This document shows, one piece after another, positions 38,301 to 51,029 of a stretch of 64,000 nt of DNA. The notes below the pieces were generated by a model, which searched no databases, was not told the DNA's origin, and saw nothing but the letters and a program-made list of their open reading frames with translations. Made by a program: the position numbers and the translations under genes. The stretch comes from Xiphophorus maculatus (taxonomy: Eukaryota > Chordata > Actinopteri > Cyprinodontiformes > Poeciliidae). Location of the stretch: the NCBI RefSeq assembly GCF_002775205.1, contig NC_036450.1, positions 13,907,479 through 13,971,478 of the forward strand, read 5' to 3'. Position 1 is the first letter of the stretch, and each line of letters opens with the position of its first letter.

Positions 38301-41300
38301 CATAGTTGTTGGTTCCTGACAGACTGGCAGAGTAGTACAGAACCTGTTGATCTCTCAGGATGGAGCACAGTCTGAAAAAAAAAGAAAATATCAAGTGAAC
38401 AGCAGATGTGTCGATGTAAAAGCCTTGTTGGTGTCTGAGGAAAATGGGCAGACTGGTTGGCAGAAAGGCATAGGAAGAGGATTATATTTATATTTTCAAT
38501 CCTCACAGCAGAAGACCACAACAAGTGTCATTGCTGTCAGCTACACACAGGAAACCAAGGCTACAAATCAAACAGGTCGGTCTGACGACTCTCAAATTCA
38601 GCAGCATTCAGATGTTAATTCAAAAGTCAAAGTGAGCATCATAAAAGCATGGCTGCATCCTGTCTTGAATCAGTGGCTCTGGCTGTTGGTTGCGTTGTCA
38701 TGGTGTGGGGGACAATTTCCTGGCAAACCCTGACACCTTTAATGCACTGACTGATATTGTGAAGCTTTTTTTATTCTCACAAATGATAGGAAAGATGTAT
38801 CAAACCTTTATAACTGTAAAATGTGCAGCCTTTCAACTGACAAGATGTTTTATTTCTGCACCTGACGGTATTAGCTAAGTGATTTATTCCGCATAGCAAG
38901 TGTTCTTTTGTCTTTACAGACAATAAAATGTCAGCAGACTCAACATATACACTGATCACCTGCTGTTGGACCACAACATTGTTTTGGTGACCAAAGGCTC
39001 ATTAACAGATAAGGGTCAAAACAAGCAGTTTGCAGACTAGCTTTGGAAAAACCTATCTTTATTTTCATTCTCAAAAGTTCTCCAGCCCACTGATTACCAA
39101 ACACTGTCTGACCCACAATACAGTGGCAAAGACTTCTGAACCAAACTAAAAAGCTAGTTAGCAGAAGAAATAATACAAGCAGCAACTGCATTGTTTAACC
39201 ATTTATGACTCAATTTTCACAACATTGGTTCAAGTGGTAAGCCAGAGTCCAACACTTGCTTATTTAGTACCAGTTATTTCAGTCTCCACACGCTTTACTG
39301 TGGTGAACTGATTCTATCTTGGCAATAGGGCTTTCTGGGCCAAGAGCAAGATCTTGTCTCAGCAGACACAAAAGGAAGGTTTATTGAAAATTGTAGATCA
39401 AATTGTAAAAACCAGGCATAAGCCAGAACCAGAAAGAGACATAAAGCTCCTAAGTAAGTCTGCCTAATTGAGGAGAAAACTAATTAGCATTAACATTTCG
39501 AAAAAGCAAGTAAGACATTGATAAATGCAAACATTGATGTACCATAACTTTCTTTATGGTTGAACAGAAGATGTAAAAAAAAGAGTAACAATCAAAAGTC
39601 AGCACACAGCGTCATTTATTACAGCTAGAAATTAGTGATCAGGCCCAAAATCTATGTGCAGCGATGAACCCAGACATGAACATTTATAGACACATAAAGA
39701 CAATTACAAAGTCAGCCTTCTATCACCTGAAGAACATTTCTATGATTAAATGACTAATGTTCCTGCAAGATCTAGAGAAACTCATCCATGAGTTTATCTT
39801 TAATCCTTAGTCAAATATATCTGATGTATATTTGATGATGATTGTTCTTGGCGATTTTAATGATGGCATTTGACAAAATGTAATGCTTGTTGCTTGTTCA
39901 ATAGTTTTTCTTACTGTATTGTGTTTTATCATGTAAAGCACTTTGAACTGCCTTGTTGCTGAAATAAGCCATACACATGGACTTGAACTGAGTTAACTGA
40001 CTAAATAGATGTTTTCTAAATACACATATTAGACAAATATAGTGGATGGATGAACTGTGTCCATGAGCCACTAAAGAAATTTAAAATACATTAAAACAAA
40101 TACATCAAAAGGCATGCTCAAGTGATGTAATGACTTGGCACCAAGCTGCTTCAGGTTCTTAACTTTATTTTTTTTATTAAACCAGTTAAAACTGGCCACA
40201 GCAGCAGCCCTTGTTAAGCACTGGAACTGCTTCGGTGGAAAAACACTAACAGAGGAAGGTCACACTGTATGGAAAAACACAAATGTTGCTGAGCGACTCT
40301 CAAATCTGTATTTCTTTAAGGTTTTTAACTAAAGAATTAATAGCACAGCTTAAGATTGTTTTCTGTTTAACACACAGAAAACAATGACAGATGGTAGAGA
40401 TAGTCAAGCTAAATTTGAGATGCCACTGTTGACAGTAATCTTGCTATCACACAGTTAAAATAACTGGCAATAACTCTCTGACATCGCAGAGGAGACATGT
40501 TGACCTCCTTCTCAGAACTGCATCACTTTAGCCACATTGGAGGGCTTGTGAGCAAGAGAAGCTTATTCAATATTATGCCCTAAATCATCACCGAAGGTAG
40601 TCAGAAAGCCTTAACCGCTATGAACTGTAACTGGTGTACAACAGGACAGTGAAACGTGTGTGATGAAGTGATACAATATAAAGCAAAGACAGCAGCAGCT
40701 GCTGCTGCACCGTCCGTGGGTGCAGAGAGAGCAGAGAAAACAGATGATCCACCAGTTTCCATCTAATCTAAGAAACATGATCAGCAGAATCTCCAGCCGA
40801 TATCATGTTGATGATGCACAACAACGTTCTTGTATGTAAGGCACTGCATGCATTTTAGACAGCCTGCATGAGGGTCACAACACACAGCTCAGCCACATAA
40901 AGATGAGAATCCCCCAAACACACCTCAGCGTAAGCCCTGTCTCAGTTACCTGCTTTGAAAGCACACACAGCCCATCATCTAGCTAGATTTTGAATGTGAC
41001 AGATTAAAAAGATCCTCACTTGGGAGGTGTTGGTTGTGTGTTTATTGCAGAAATATGATCTGAAAGAGGCTATTGCTAACAAACAATGACCTAAACTGAT
41101 GCAACTGAAACCTGCGGCGCTTTAGATTTTTTTCTGTGTTCTTCTGTTACCAACTGAGTGAGTCATTGATGTATTCCTGAGAGTAATTTTGATAGGTCAG
41201 TCTCTTCCTGGGAAAGATCACCACTCCTCCAGGATTTTTTCCACTTTTGGGTATAATGACTGTCAGTGTAGTTTGCTGGAGACTCAGAGCTTATTGCTTA

Positions 41301-44300
41301 ACCTTTTCCGGACAAGTAGATGTCAGTGACTTTGTTTCTTACTCATGGTTTAGGACATGATGCGTTTGAGACTGTTTAGCCTACTTCAGGGTATCATCAA
41401 ACAGTAATCAGGCACTTTTTTGTTTTGGCTATTGGTATTTACTAATGACACTAATATTTTCAAACAGCATTCTAAACTTTCTCACATATTTATAGCAAAT
41501 GTCAGCTCTAAGCTTCTTTAAGACAGGTTTTAAACAGGCTTTGAGACAGGCTGCATTTATACAACAAAATTTAGAGCTGTGAAATAAAGATAAGAAGTGA
41601 AAACAAATATAAGGCCGTTCACATGACGACGGGGGAAATGGCAGCTGTGTGTTGTGAGGTGAGGAATGGCAGGAAGATAATTAGCAGCCTGACCTTAAGC
41701 ACTTAATCACCCTGAACCTGCAGCCTGCACGCTGTATCTCCGCTCAGCACTGACAGAGAGCGGAGCAAGCCCAGAAAATAACAGCAGCCTCTTTTTTGCG
41801 GGCGGCCTCAGCCAAAGCCATCATGCAACGCTTTAACATTTTTTGACCTTTTAGCATTTCCCTCAGGGCTGATTGAAATCAGCCACATGGGGCTGAAAAC
41901 CTTGGTTGTATTTTTATTGTCCTTAAAAACGAGCACAGCGGCACTGATGTGATATGCAGCATGAATTCTGATAAATTTAATGGACCTGGACTTAAATTAC
42001 TAGTTTAATTGCAGCACACGCATTAAGTTGTTAAAGTAGAAATGATCCACCTCATCCTGATTTCCCTTTTCTATTTAAGCAAGGGAAGGAAAAAAAAAGG
42101 TTTGGAGTGGCGGTGATTTTGCGATATTCTTTAGGAGATTCAAAAGTTAGTTTAAGAATATGATTGAACATTGCAACATTTTTATTTGTGCAGTAGTATA
42201 TGCCTCCTTCATTCAGTTCCTCTTTAAACTGGATAATCTTTTTCCCGTGGTCACACTCGAAGCTTTACCCCCTCCAAGTCCCTCCTCCCCCCATCCTGCA
42301 AGATTAGAGCAGAGACCTCATTGTTTTGGAGCAGTTTGAGTTAATCACTAATTTATGGGCAAAACAACCCAGGGACTGAAACAGGAGTTGGACAAGCTCA
42401 TTGGGTTTCCAAACCCACAGCTTCCAGCCGTCTCATGCCGAGGGAACATGAGGAAACAATTACAGCAACTCCTAGATATGATTCCCACATGAGATAAAAC
42501 TAGAATATAACCATACCCGACGGCAGAACTGCCAGGATTAGAAGATCTTTTATCTTCGACTAAGGACTTATCTTGAACACTTGGGTGAGATCACTTGTTT
42601 ACTGGTGTCAGAACCTCAGCAGGAACGCAGCTCTGAAAACAGGCGGTTAATTACAGAACAGCACTTCTCAGCAGGCGTAAATACTTGTTTACTACACCAA
42701 TAATACTGATAATAAAAATACTCTCGCCTATATTAATAACGGGGGACTGAGCGCAGAGCATGTACAATGCCTTTCAAACCTATTTCTCTGTTGCTATGAC
42801 AACTCCTTCTATGCATCCAGTTGGCCCAATAAGCCCAGTAATTAAAACCCATGTAATTAATTGGTCCTGCCTTCATCTGTTTGAAACCAGCCTCTGCGAT
42901 AGACTTTCTGCCACTTAGCCAGAGTAAACAGCTAAACTGAGCAGCTGCCAATATCCTTCTTTAAAAAATAAGACATGGATACCAAGTGAAAAAGAAATTC
43001 TGCTCTTTATTTTATTTAGAGAATTATATTGTTGATACTTTCTGCTCTGTAGCATACACGTGTGTGTTAGTATCATCCCAAGCAAAACAAAGATGCTAGC
43101 AATGACCTTTTGGATGCAGCTGACAATTAATCTGGAAAGGATTTTAACTCTATTTCTAAATAATTTGAAGTAATTCATTCTAAAAAGATTAAGATGTGTT
43201 CAGTGAGAAATCTGTATTTGTTATCTGTACAACCTTGGTTTTATTTTGTGTTTTGAAGTTGAGAAAAACAGGTTGTAATACAAAGAGCTCCACAGCAATT
43301 AGAAGGTTTTCTAGCAGGTTTGTGGACTTGATGTTTACACACTCAACTTATGTGCACCATCATTTCCCAAAGAATCAACTTGTGAGATAAATCAAATGAA
43401 ACATTAATCGTATGCTATTATCATAAATTCACTTTCAGGAAAAGTTTAGTCTGATTTGAGACAGAGAGAACAAGTTCAGGGGAAAAAAAGACGTTATGTT
43501 CCTCTTTGTACGCTGTATGTCAATAACCAGATTTGTTGCACTGTAACTCTGGCTCATCACAGCAGCAGCTACAGAGACGTGAGTTGGTTTCAACTATTCA
43601 CCCTGCCAAACTGCACATCAGATCTGACTGCTAATTATCTGCATTTCCCTCTGCAGGACAAGACACAGATATGTGGACCCCAATATGTGCTCCCCTCACA
43701 CTAGCCTCTCTATTTATGACCTTCCTTGGTAAACAAACCAAAGCAAAAACACAGACACTCATTCACCCCATTTTCACATGGCTCCCTGTTTCTGTGTCAG
43801 TAGCCTTGACACGAACGGTGCTCTCAGAACGGAGTGACCTCAGGGTTCAACACTCAGATATGTGCGCTCGAGGAGGTTCTGGCGAGGACTTCTTTGCGCC
43901 AGTGTCATTCCTCATTTGTTTCCGTGCCACTTTGGCCCAGCTTGGGCAAACTTTCCCCTCTCTAAGCCAGCATCAAGCCCAGGCCAGCAGCGTGGGAAAA
44001 AAAAAAAAAAAGCACTCGCAGCCCCTGCATTCACACAGAGATACCGGAGAAGAGTGGAACTCTCATTTGCTCTCATCTTCGTAACACTTTCTCGGAAATT
44101 GCTCACATGGGGTCTCGCGTAGCCGTGAGAGCTCTAGTGTTCCTTCAATTTATTGATAGCTAAAAGTGGAAATGGCTTTGAAAAGCGCAGCAGTGGCTAG
44201 AGGCTGTCCCTTTTTAACTCGCTCCAGCAACGACTCGCTTAATGAAAAAGCGTGGACCACACAGACTGAGCTCCCATCAGGAGCCTATTCCCCACGGCTG

Positions 44301-46910
44301 TGCTTGAAATGTCAGGCTTGAGCTGGAGGGAGCAGTGCAGAGAACTAAGGATGGGTTGGAAATGAGGAGGAGTGGAGGCCCTGCAGGTAAACAGGATGAG
44401 AAATGCATCCTCGGATCCGCCCGAGGCAAACCAGGCCCTTCTGTTACAACAATTAGCAGGCAAGTGCTCCACTGACTCCAAATTAATTTTTAATAACAAA
44501 GAGGTATTTTGCCTAAGGAAATGAGAGATGAGTAGATGGAGCATTCAAATTTGCACATAGTTGGATACACACGGTTAAGCAACAACTACATAAAGGAGCC
44601 TTAATTAACTACGCAGTCTGTCAAGCCACCAGAGTGGTATTTGAATCATTTTTAGCTGTTTAAAACCCAGGATGATCATTTCCCGGCCGTTCCTGACTGT
44701 CGGGTTAGTCTTGTTGCTCCTGTTATATTCCACATAACAGAAGCTTTTGACGACAAAATAAAATGGTTTTGTGACCTCAGCAAATTCCCATGGCATGGTG
44801 CCAGTCAAAGTGAAACTAACAGGATGTCCAGTAATCCAGTGTAAGTGAAAACACCTGCGTGAAGGTGCAGGTGTTGGGTGTAGTGGTCTAATTACAGAAC
44901 CATTAAATCTGTAAAAAAAAAGGATGTGCCTCCTTTAGTTCTAATTCAGTTCTGTTTGTTTTTCAGTGCCAGATGACAGCAAGTTACTTGAAAGAGCAGA
45001 AATTGTAAAGAAGTCTTATCTGATTTCATTTATTTCATTCTAGTCTTACATTTATTTGATTTGTTTATTCTTTTATTAGACTATGTTCAATAACATCAAA
45101 CCAAGACTTTGCAGTCTCTGCTCTTATTTATCCAAAAGGTGTTTTTTGGGGGTTCAGGTCAGAACAGTCAACTTCTCCCACATCAAATTTGCTCACCCAT
45201 GTCTTAATGGATCTTGCTTTGTGCATTGGTGTGAAGTCATGCTGGAACAGAAAGCAGTACTGTTCCCATTAAAATATTAAGAATTCTTAATATTATTAAT
45301 ATTTCATATTGAGTGGCTAACCAATAATCGCCTCTGCACCAATTTTATACGATATAGTGAACTCCTGTCTATTTACAGTCAGTATTTGCAGATTCATCTA
45401 ATCAGATTTTTCTTTCGAACGTCACTGCAGCGTAGCCACAGATGATCTCTCTATTCATGGATGTTTTTGTATCACATATCTAATATATTTGGAAAAAAAT
45501 GGAGCTGATTAGCTCTACCCTCAAGACCGGAAGTAAGCAAGATTGTAAATATTAGATTTTGTGGTAGTGCACTAATGCATATTGAGGTATATTAGGTGTG
45601 TGAACTATTAAAATAGGCAGTTAGAAGCGTTTTTAGAGGAAATCTCAAGTATTGGCAGATGTTAAATATGTGGTGGGCAGATGTGGTACCGAATACTGGG
45701 GGTCCGCTGAAAATTGAAATCAACATTGCAATATTTATGTTTGCAATATTGTGCTCACAAAGGACAGCTAGTTGCAATATTTGATAAAGCATATTAAACT
45801 TCCAGAGCCATAGATGCCAAAACCAATTTGGGCTGATTTTCACACAGTATCTACACCTGGCTTATTTTTAGTATCTGAGATGTTAGCTTACTGGGATATT
45901 TGTGATGAAGGAAAAGAAAGAAAATACTCATCAAATGCAGGTTAATCACAATTAATACCATCATTTCAGTATGCAACAAATGTAAAAAAAAAAATTAAAC
46001 AAAGAGATTTTCACATATTTGCCCACACAAACCTTTTGTTCTTTTAAGCAAAAGAATCATAATAAAATATTCAAAGATTCTTTTCTCTGACAAATCTGGG
46101 CCTCTATAGGCTCTTGTTTTCCCCAAAAGCATACAACAAAACACAAAAAAATCTTTTTTATAATATGCTCCTTTGACTTACACTTTTCTTCAAAGAAAAA
46201 TTTAAATAAAACATTTATCCTCAGTGGTCTCAGTATGTGAATCTACTGTGTGCAGTGGTATAAAGATCATGAGATTTATCGATGCATTTTCAGAAAAAAG
46301 GAATATGTTAGACACTCTGAATGTAATTATTTAGCTGAAGGAAATCGACTCATAAATTCAAGGCCAAAAGACACCCACCCAACCTTTCAACAAAAGCAGA
46401 ATAATTAGTCAGGATGAAGGTCAAACAACACCGACAAGAAGCACGAAATGTGAGCATCATTAGTGATCCTGTGTGGGCGAGCTGATTAACGCTGTAATTT
46501 CAGAGTCCACTTTGACCTGCCTTTTTTGCACGGCAGGAGCACATTGATTACTGACCCAATTAACAGACATTATTACCGAGAAGCTTGTTAGTTTAATTCA
46601 AGAAGATTCACAGCAGCTGGGTCCTCAGCTAACCTATGTGCATCTTTGATAAGAATTTATAAAAGACAAAGTGAAGAACAACATAACTTTCTACTCTTTT
46701 ACTTAGCTGATTTTGTAATACGAAATTCTCTAGCGTACGTACTGTCACATAAAATCTCTCCAGCTGTGTAACAGACCAACCTTTCCGGGTGCATGTCTGC
46801 AGTGGTGCCACTGGGAGCAATAAGGACGAGGGCGAAACATCAAAGCTTTTGGGTGTGCACGCCAAATGGTGCGATGAGAAGTTCTGCTGTCTCTGGATAC
46901 AGGCTAGCAT
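32372..46910 (-). CDS. fam222a: fam222a (aggregatin family), complete coding sequence in two exons
   Basis: FAM222A (aggregatin) is a poorly understood vertebrate protein, expressed in brain in mammals. Coding exon 1 is 46910-46781 (43 codons plus one base, beginning MLACIQRQQNFSSHHLACTP). Coding exon 2 is 33717-32372. The phase-1 junction joins TRK to AETGSMISRYPSPAELDA, giving 491 residues against about 452 in human. Family hallmarks are RYPSPAELDAFAQK, NPLSIKIFPSDVRVPQHK, GQRYSPY, GGYQGLLAIVKASV and VLKSSEGKRTK near the N-terminus. At the C-terminus they are VLSSSLQSLECLISEI, PPCIKECMLGRGYE and the final LPVYR. The middle is low-complexity and rich in Ser, Gln and His, with a His cluster roughly 75 residues before the C-terminal block. 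No membrane segment or enzyme motif is visible. The donor of coding exon 1 is GTTGGT. The acceptor of exon 2 is a tandem CAGCAG, so an isoform one residue shorter is possible. The intron is about 13 kb. Confidence 0.93.
33718..36800. other. fam222a intron, segment nearest coding exon 2
   Basis: AT-rich intron DNA. A short tandem of TATCCAAAACAATT-type units occurs at about 35591-35621. No exon is supported. Confidence 0.5.
36800..37040. promoter_or_regulatory. Candidate conserved non-coding element (fam222a intron)
   Basis: This block is less AT-rich and more complex than its surroundings. It holds motifs typical of vertebrate enhancers, such as CCTCATTAGCA, ATGCTAACACG and GTGACATATGCATG, with no open reading frame. 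The assignment rests on composition only; no alignment was possible. Confidence 0.3.
37040..41600. other. fam222a intron, middle segment
   Basis: AT-rich intron DNA. It includes the LINE/SINE-like tail at 39885-39990 but no gene or RNA that I can support. Confidence 0.5.
39885..39990 (+). repeat. Dispersed-repeat 3' tail remnant
   Basis: The sequence ATGTAAAGCACTTTGAACTG followed by CCTTGTTGCTGAAATAAGCC is a recognisable 3' tail shared by many fish retroelements. Only about 100 bp remain. Confidence 0.5.
41620..41890. promoter_or_regulatory. Candidate conserved non-coding element (fam222a intron)
   Basis: A mixed-composition block with GATAATTAGCAGCC, CACTTAATCACCC and GGGCTGATTGAAATCAGCC. 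Homeodomain-type cores sit among GC-richer DNA, without an open frame. Only composition supports it. Confidence 0.3.
41890..46430. other. fam222a intron, segment towards coding exon 1
   Basis: Mostly AT-rich DNA. It holds a repeat remnant at 45105-45265 and a GC-richer block at about 43840-44310 that could be regulatory. No exon is supported. Confidence 0.45.
45105..45265. repeat. Non-autonomous DNA transposon-like remnant
   Basis: The sequence GGTTCAGGTCAGAACAGTCA, CCCATGTCTTAATGGATCTT and GCTTTGTGCATTGGTGTGAA followed by GTCATGCTGGAACAGAAAG is a degraded copy of a repeat I recognise as widespread in teleosts. Its ends are not visible. Confidence 0.45.
46440..46600. promoter_or_regulatory. 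Candidate conserved non-coding element near fam222a coding exon 1
   Basis: The block contains GAGCTGATTAACGCTGTAAT, CACTTTGACCTGCC and GACCCAATTAACAGACATTA within about 160 bp. The motif density resembles developmental enhancers. It lies about 200 bp downstream of coding exon 1 in transcription order. Composition only. Confidence 0.33.
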
Positions 46911-46949
46911 GATAGTTCACTGGGCCTGCAAGCAGCCTGGGTTTTCCTG
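46911..46949 (-). other. fam222a: fam222a 5' UTR part of coding exon 1, with tandem acceptor
   Basis: Upstream of the start codon on the minus strand a polypyrimidine tract leads to TTTTAG followed by CAG, so the exon can begin at 46949 or three bases later. The 39 bases between the first acceptor and ATG hold no upstream ATG. This shows that at least one further non-coding exon lies upstream. Confidence 0.65.
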
Positions 46950-49430
46950 CTAAAAGAAGAAAAAAGTAGGTTTATAACACTTCTATACTATAGTCAACTA
47001 ACCCAAATGCCCATCATGTTTATCTGTAGTTGGTATTTTAACAGAGCCACCCATAAACAAATAGTACATCATAACAGGTAGTAGGTCAAGGTCAAACAAC
47101 CTAAAACTTTCAAAGGCATAAAAGATAAAACCAAAAGAGAAAACAGCTTAAAAGACCATTAAGCTAGCAAAGACAGCTAGTAAGATAGTAGTCATTAGTT
47201 TTAATGCTTAACAAGCAATAATGGCTATTTATGGATGACAAGATATTAAACACACTAAAAGAATCATTAAAGCAAATAAAAAAAATGAATCATCGAGATA
47301 TAATTACATAAATGGAATAATTGGGAGAACACAAATTGGATGTTTTCATTTTTAAAATCAGGATTTATCCTCTTGGGACCATTAAGGCTTAAAAATGATC
47401 CACTATCCCAGGCTTTGGCTATTTGTTTTTGTTGAAGGGGAACATAAGCAATTGTGACTGCTGTCGAGAGCCGGATCATTGGCTGAACATTATTTGCCCA
47501 GTTACGGTACATATCTGATAAAAAATTGCAAATCTGTCTAAAAAAGTGTTATTGTTTTCCGGCAATGGAAGACAATGTACATCAATTTATTTCTCTTGGT
47601 ATTTATTTAAAAAATGAATTTAAAAAGTGATATAATTTGTAATGTAATTAAGCTTAATTAAATATTGTTATATAAATATTTCTCTATTGAATCAAGTTTA
47701 TATTAATCACAGTTCTGATTCTCTTTTGGGTCCCATGACTCTCATTAAAAACAAAATGAGAGGTTATGACCCATGATAATACATATTATGTACTGGAATC
47801 ATAATATTTGTAATGTTTACGCAGGTACAAAACATCTTCAAAGTGGTTGTTTCTTTCTGCTGAAAGAAACAACCACTTTAAAGAACATCAACTATGAAAT
47901 TAAAGTTTAGTTGATCTAAAATTATTGCTTCCTTCCAAAAGACAATATTTCTTTATACAGGAAACAGACATAAAACTAAAAAGAATTGAGTTGTGTTTTT
48001 CAAATTCAGCTACTCTTGGAATTACAGAGACATAACAGTTAGAAAAGTGGAATCGCTTGGTAATGATTCAATCAGCTCCATCTGCTAAGTTGCTTTGAAG
48101 GCTCTTTCCTGTTATCAGTCTTGCTCGTTCAGCTGTAATCATAAAGATTATTGCTAACCCTCCTGTAGCCTCAGGCCTGGTCGGGCTACGTGGAAAGAAT
48201 AACCAGCACAGAGACCTTGTTCCTTGTTGTAAATGTATGACTGTATTGATCAGCAGAGAAAGACGAAAGCATATCTCTCAGAAGCTTGCTGCACTGTTTG
48301 ATTTAAGCACTGTCAGAGGAAATGAAAGCCTCTGTCTCAACAAGACTTTCCCTCTCCACAGCTGGGTGGTTTCAGTGAAAAAAAAAGCCTGTAATTGAGT
48401 TAATATTTCAGTAGTAATCATGTGTGACGTTCTCTTTGATTATCTTAAAGAGTCAGCAAAATCTGAATGCCAGCAATGCAAAATATATAACGCCCTCAGG
48501 CCACAGTGAAATGCATTAATGCATGCAAATCAGGTATCTGCAAATACAGATGCAAAATGTCACACATCCAGCAGTGTGTGGTATTAAAAGTTAATCCATC
48601 CATTGGCTACAAAGGGAAACAACTGTTTCTTTACCACACAGCAGTCCAACAAGGCTAATATCAGCCTGCAGCATTCAGCTGTCAGATTGCCTTTCTTACT
48701 CAGTTTCTGTTTTTTTGTTTTTATTCCACCCTGAGGACCCAGAGGGGAACTAAAGTGAGTCAAGCACAGAACAGAACATTCAGTGATGGGCTGCAGAAAC
48801 ATGATTACCTTTGCTTCAAAAAGAAGAAAAGACTGATTTGCTTTTTCCAGGTGCAGTCATCCTCTCACTTTTTCCTCTTTCTTTTTCTGCTCAACATCCA
48901 TTCATCTGGGACAAACAGACTTCAAACCGCTCTCCTATTAACACACAGGCACCAGGAGAGCTAAAAAGCCTCAGAATGATCAGAACCCATTTAGAAAATA
49001 ATAGCAATTTCAGAACAATCCCACCATTACCTTACATCTATCATAGGGGAGTCACTGAAAAGACAGCAGGGGAAAACAGAGGAGAGAGAGGACATCTCCA
49101 GGGGAATCCCTTCACAAGCAGAAAATGAGACATGCACAAGAATATCTTCCATCACTCCAATGATTTGCAGATGAAAGGAAATACACTAAGGAGGGAGTCA
49201 GAACTCAAGATGAGGGCCTGTGGTGACTTACCTGAAAAAGTTCAAATTAAAGCAAGAAAAGATGTCAGAAACAATCGGGAGTGCAGGTAATGATGGTTTC
49301 TATTATGCTGTAATTTTCTTTAAAAATTTCAACCTCTCCTACTTAGCACATGGAAGAGATGACATCTAAATGACTCCAAATGCCTGCATCTGTCGCAGTA
49401 AAACTATTTCTCACCTATTTATGATGTAAA
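46950..49430. other. fam222a 5' intron, first segment
   Basis: AT-rich DNA. The only clear structure is the hairpin at 47840-47879. No exon is supported. Confidence 0.45.
47840..47879. repeat. Perfect 17-bp inverted repeat (hairpin)
   Basis: AAAGTGGTTGTTTCTTT at 47840-47856 is followed by CTGCTG and its exact reverse complement at 47863-47879. One further C-G pair can close the loop. No known family is recognised. Confidence 0.9.
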
Positions 49431-49439
49431 TGTATTGCA

Positions 49440-50760
49440 GAGGTGGTAGGTAAGTATTACTTCTATAACCCTTTAAGATCAGAAGGTGCCTCAAAGCAAC
49501 ATAATACACAGTAAAGAACACTATATTTAGTTAAAATGAAATACAATGAATAATAAAGCTAAAATACAACCAAGTTCATTTAAATGACATACAATACAAG
49601 CCAAATACTAATCAAATACTAGTCTTCAGCTAAACAGCTTCTTGATTAAGTCCATTCAGCCCACAGAACAAAGAGTTCCACAGCATAGCAGCAAAAGACT
49701 CTGTCAGCTTTAGTTTTGCAGACATGACAGGTCCTGATCAGGGTCCTGGAGATGACATATTCCCAGACAAGATCAGATCTGGTATGAAGGTGCATAACCA
49801 AGCAGAGTCTTAGCTTCTTGAAAGTGTGGGAGACGATGATAATCCAGAACAAACATAAGAATCTCTGACTTGTGTTTGATCAACTGGGGAACGACACCAG
49901 TATTTTAATGGTGTAAAAATAATTTTTGTCTTTTTAATTTCTGGCTTTTGTTATACACCGTTTAAAAGTAGCAAAGAACTGAATATCACTATATTACAGA
50001 GAGAGAAATTATCACTGAACAATCTCGAAAGATAACATAAAAGGAGCAAATGAAGCACAGAGAAAATACGGCCAAGAACAAAACATTGCAGAACTTCATA
50101 TTTCAGAAAATTCAAATGTGGAGAGCGGCAATGGTGCAGGGGTAAAGCGCACAACCCATGTACAGAGGTCTCTGTTTTCAACGTGGCCGTCGCTGGCTAG
50201 AGTCCTGGCCCTTTGACCTTTGCATCCGGTATCGAACAGAATCCAGACCAATCGATCAGTAAAATATCAGCTGCTTTTAAGACAACCTGAAGGCGATAAG
50301 TTTCACAAAGGACTCTAATGTGTGCATAAGGAGAAACACCGGCTTTCAACCATGCTAGCCAGTGAACAAATTACTTTTGTCCTTGTTTAGCTTAAGAAAA
50401 TTATTCAACAAACTCTCATTTGATGCATTTGAAAATGTTCTTAAGGAGTGAAACATTAAAGTAGTAGTAGACAGCTGAATATCATCAGCATACCAGTGAC
50501 ACCATAAATTGTTGCATAATCTTTAAGAAAACACCAAAAAAGGATCCCTGTGGAACCCCACAACCAAAGACAACTTAACGTTGAACTTTGCAACAGAAAT
50601 GCTTTGAAATGATAAATTAAGAAGCAAACCAATATTGAGCAATGATAGATCTATACTAGATATTCCAAGCATTTTAGTGTTTGGGATAAATCCAGTGTCA
50701 CTAAGACGGTGGGTGGATTTTCCACTACCTCTGCCAACAAATAAAGTATTCCTGGAAAAA
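49440..50760. repeat. Unclassified dispersed-repeat relic
   Basis: Several pieces look like a decayed repeat common in fish: TCCACAGCATAGCAGCAAAA near 49675, CAGCTGAATATCATCAGCAT near 50473, and GATCCCTGTGGAACCCCACA near 50543. The last two resemble the coding remnant of an element that I cannot name. The SINE-like piece at 50117-50240 is embedded in it. Boundaries are approximate. Confidence 0.35.
50117..50240 (+). repeat. tRNA-derived SINE-like remnant
   Basis: AATGGTGCAGGGGTAAAGCG resembles an RNA polymerase III A box, and GGCTAGAGTCC at 50195-50205 resembles a B box with two changes. Between them lies ACCCATGTACAGAGGTC, a stretch I know from a tRNA-like SINE in fish. The folded tRNA shape is not kept, so it is not a tRNA gene. 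Confidence 0.5.
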
Positions 50761-51029
50761 ATAATTCAACCAGTACATCAGCTTCAAAGAAAAGCAGATT
50801 GAAACTTAATGTAATAACTGATAAATTTTTATCAGCAGTATCTAAACTTGCATCTACAAGTGTAGCTCAAGTCACATCTCATAAATTAGGTCAAGCAACG
50901 CCAAATGTTTCTTCTTTGGCAACCCAAGCGTCTCACCAGTTGAAGCCTTCAAGGATCTTTCTAGAGACAATAACAAAAGCACAAAGTTTAAGCAGAAACA
51001 GTGTTTAAATCTTCCCTCTCGTAGTCTGT

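Noticed and set aside
50117-50240. A possible tRNA gene.
   Set aside because: The B box carries two changes and a cloverleaf does not form, so a SINE remnant is more likely.
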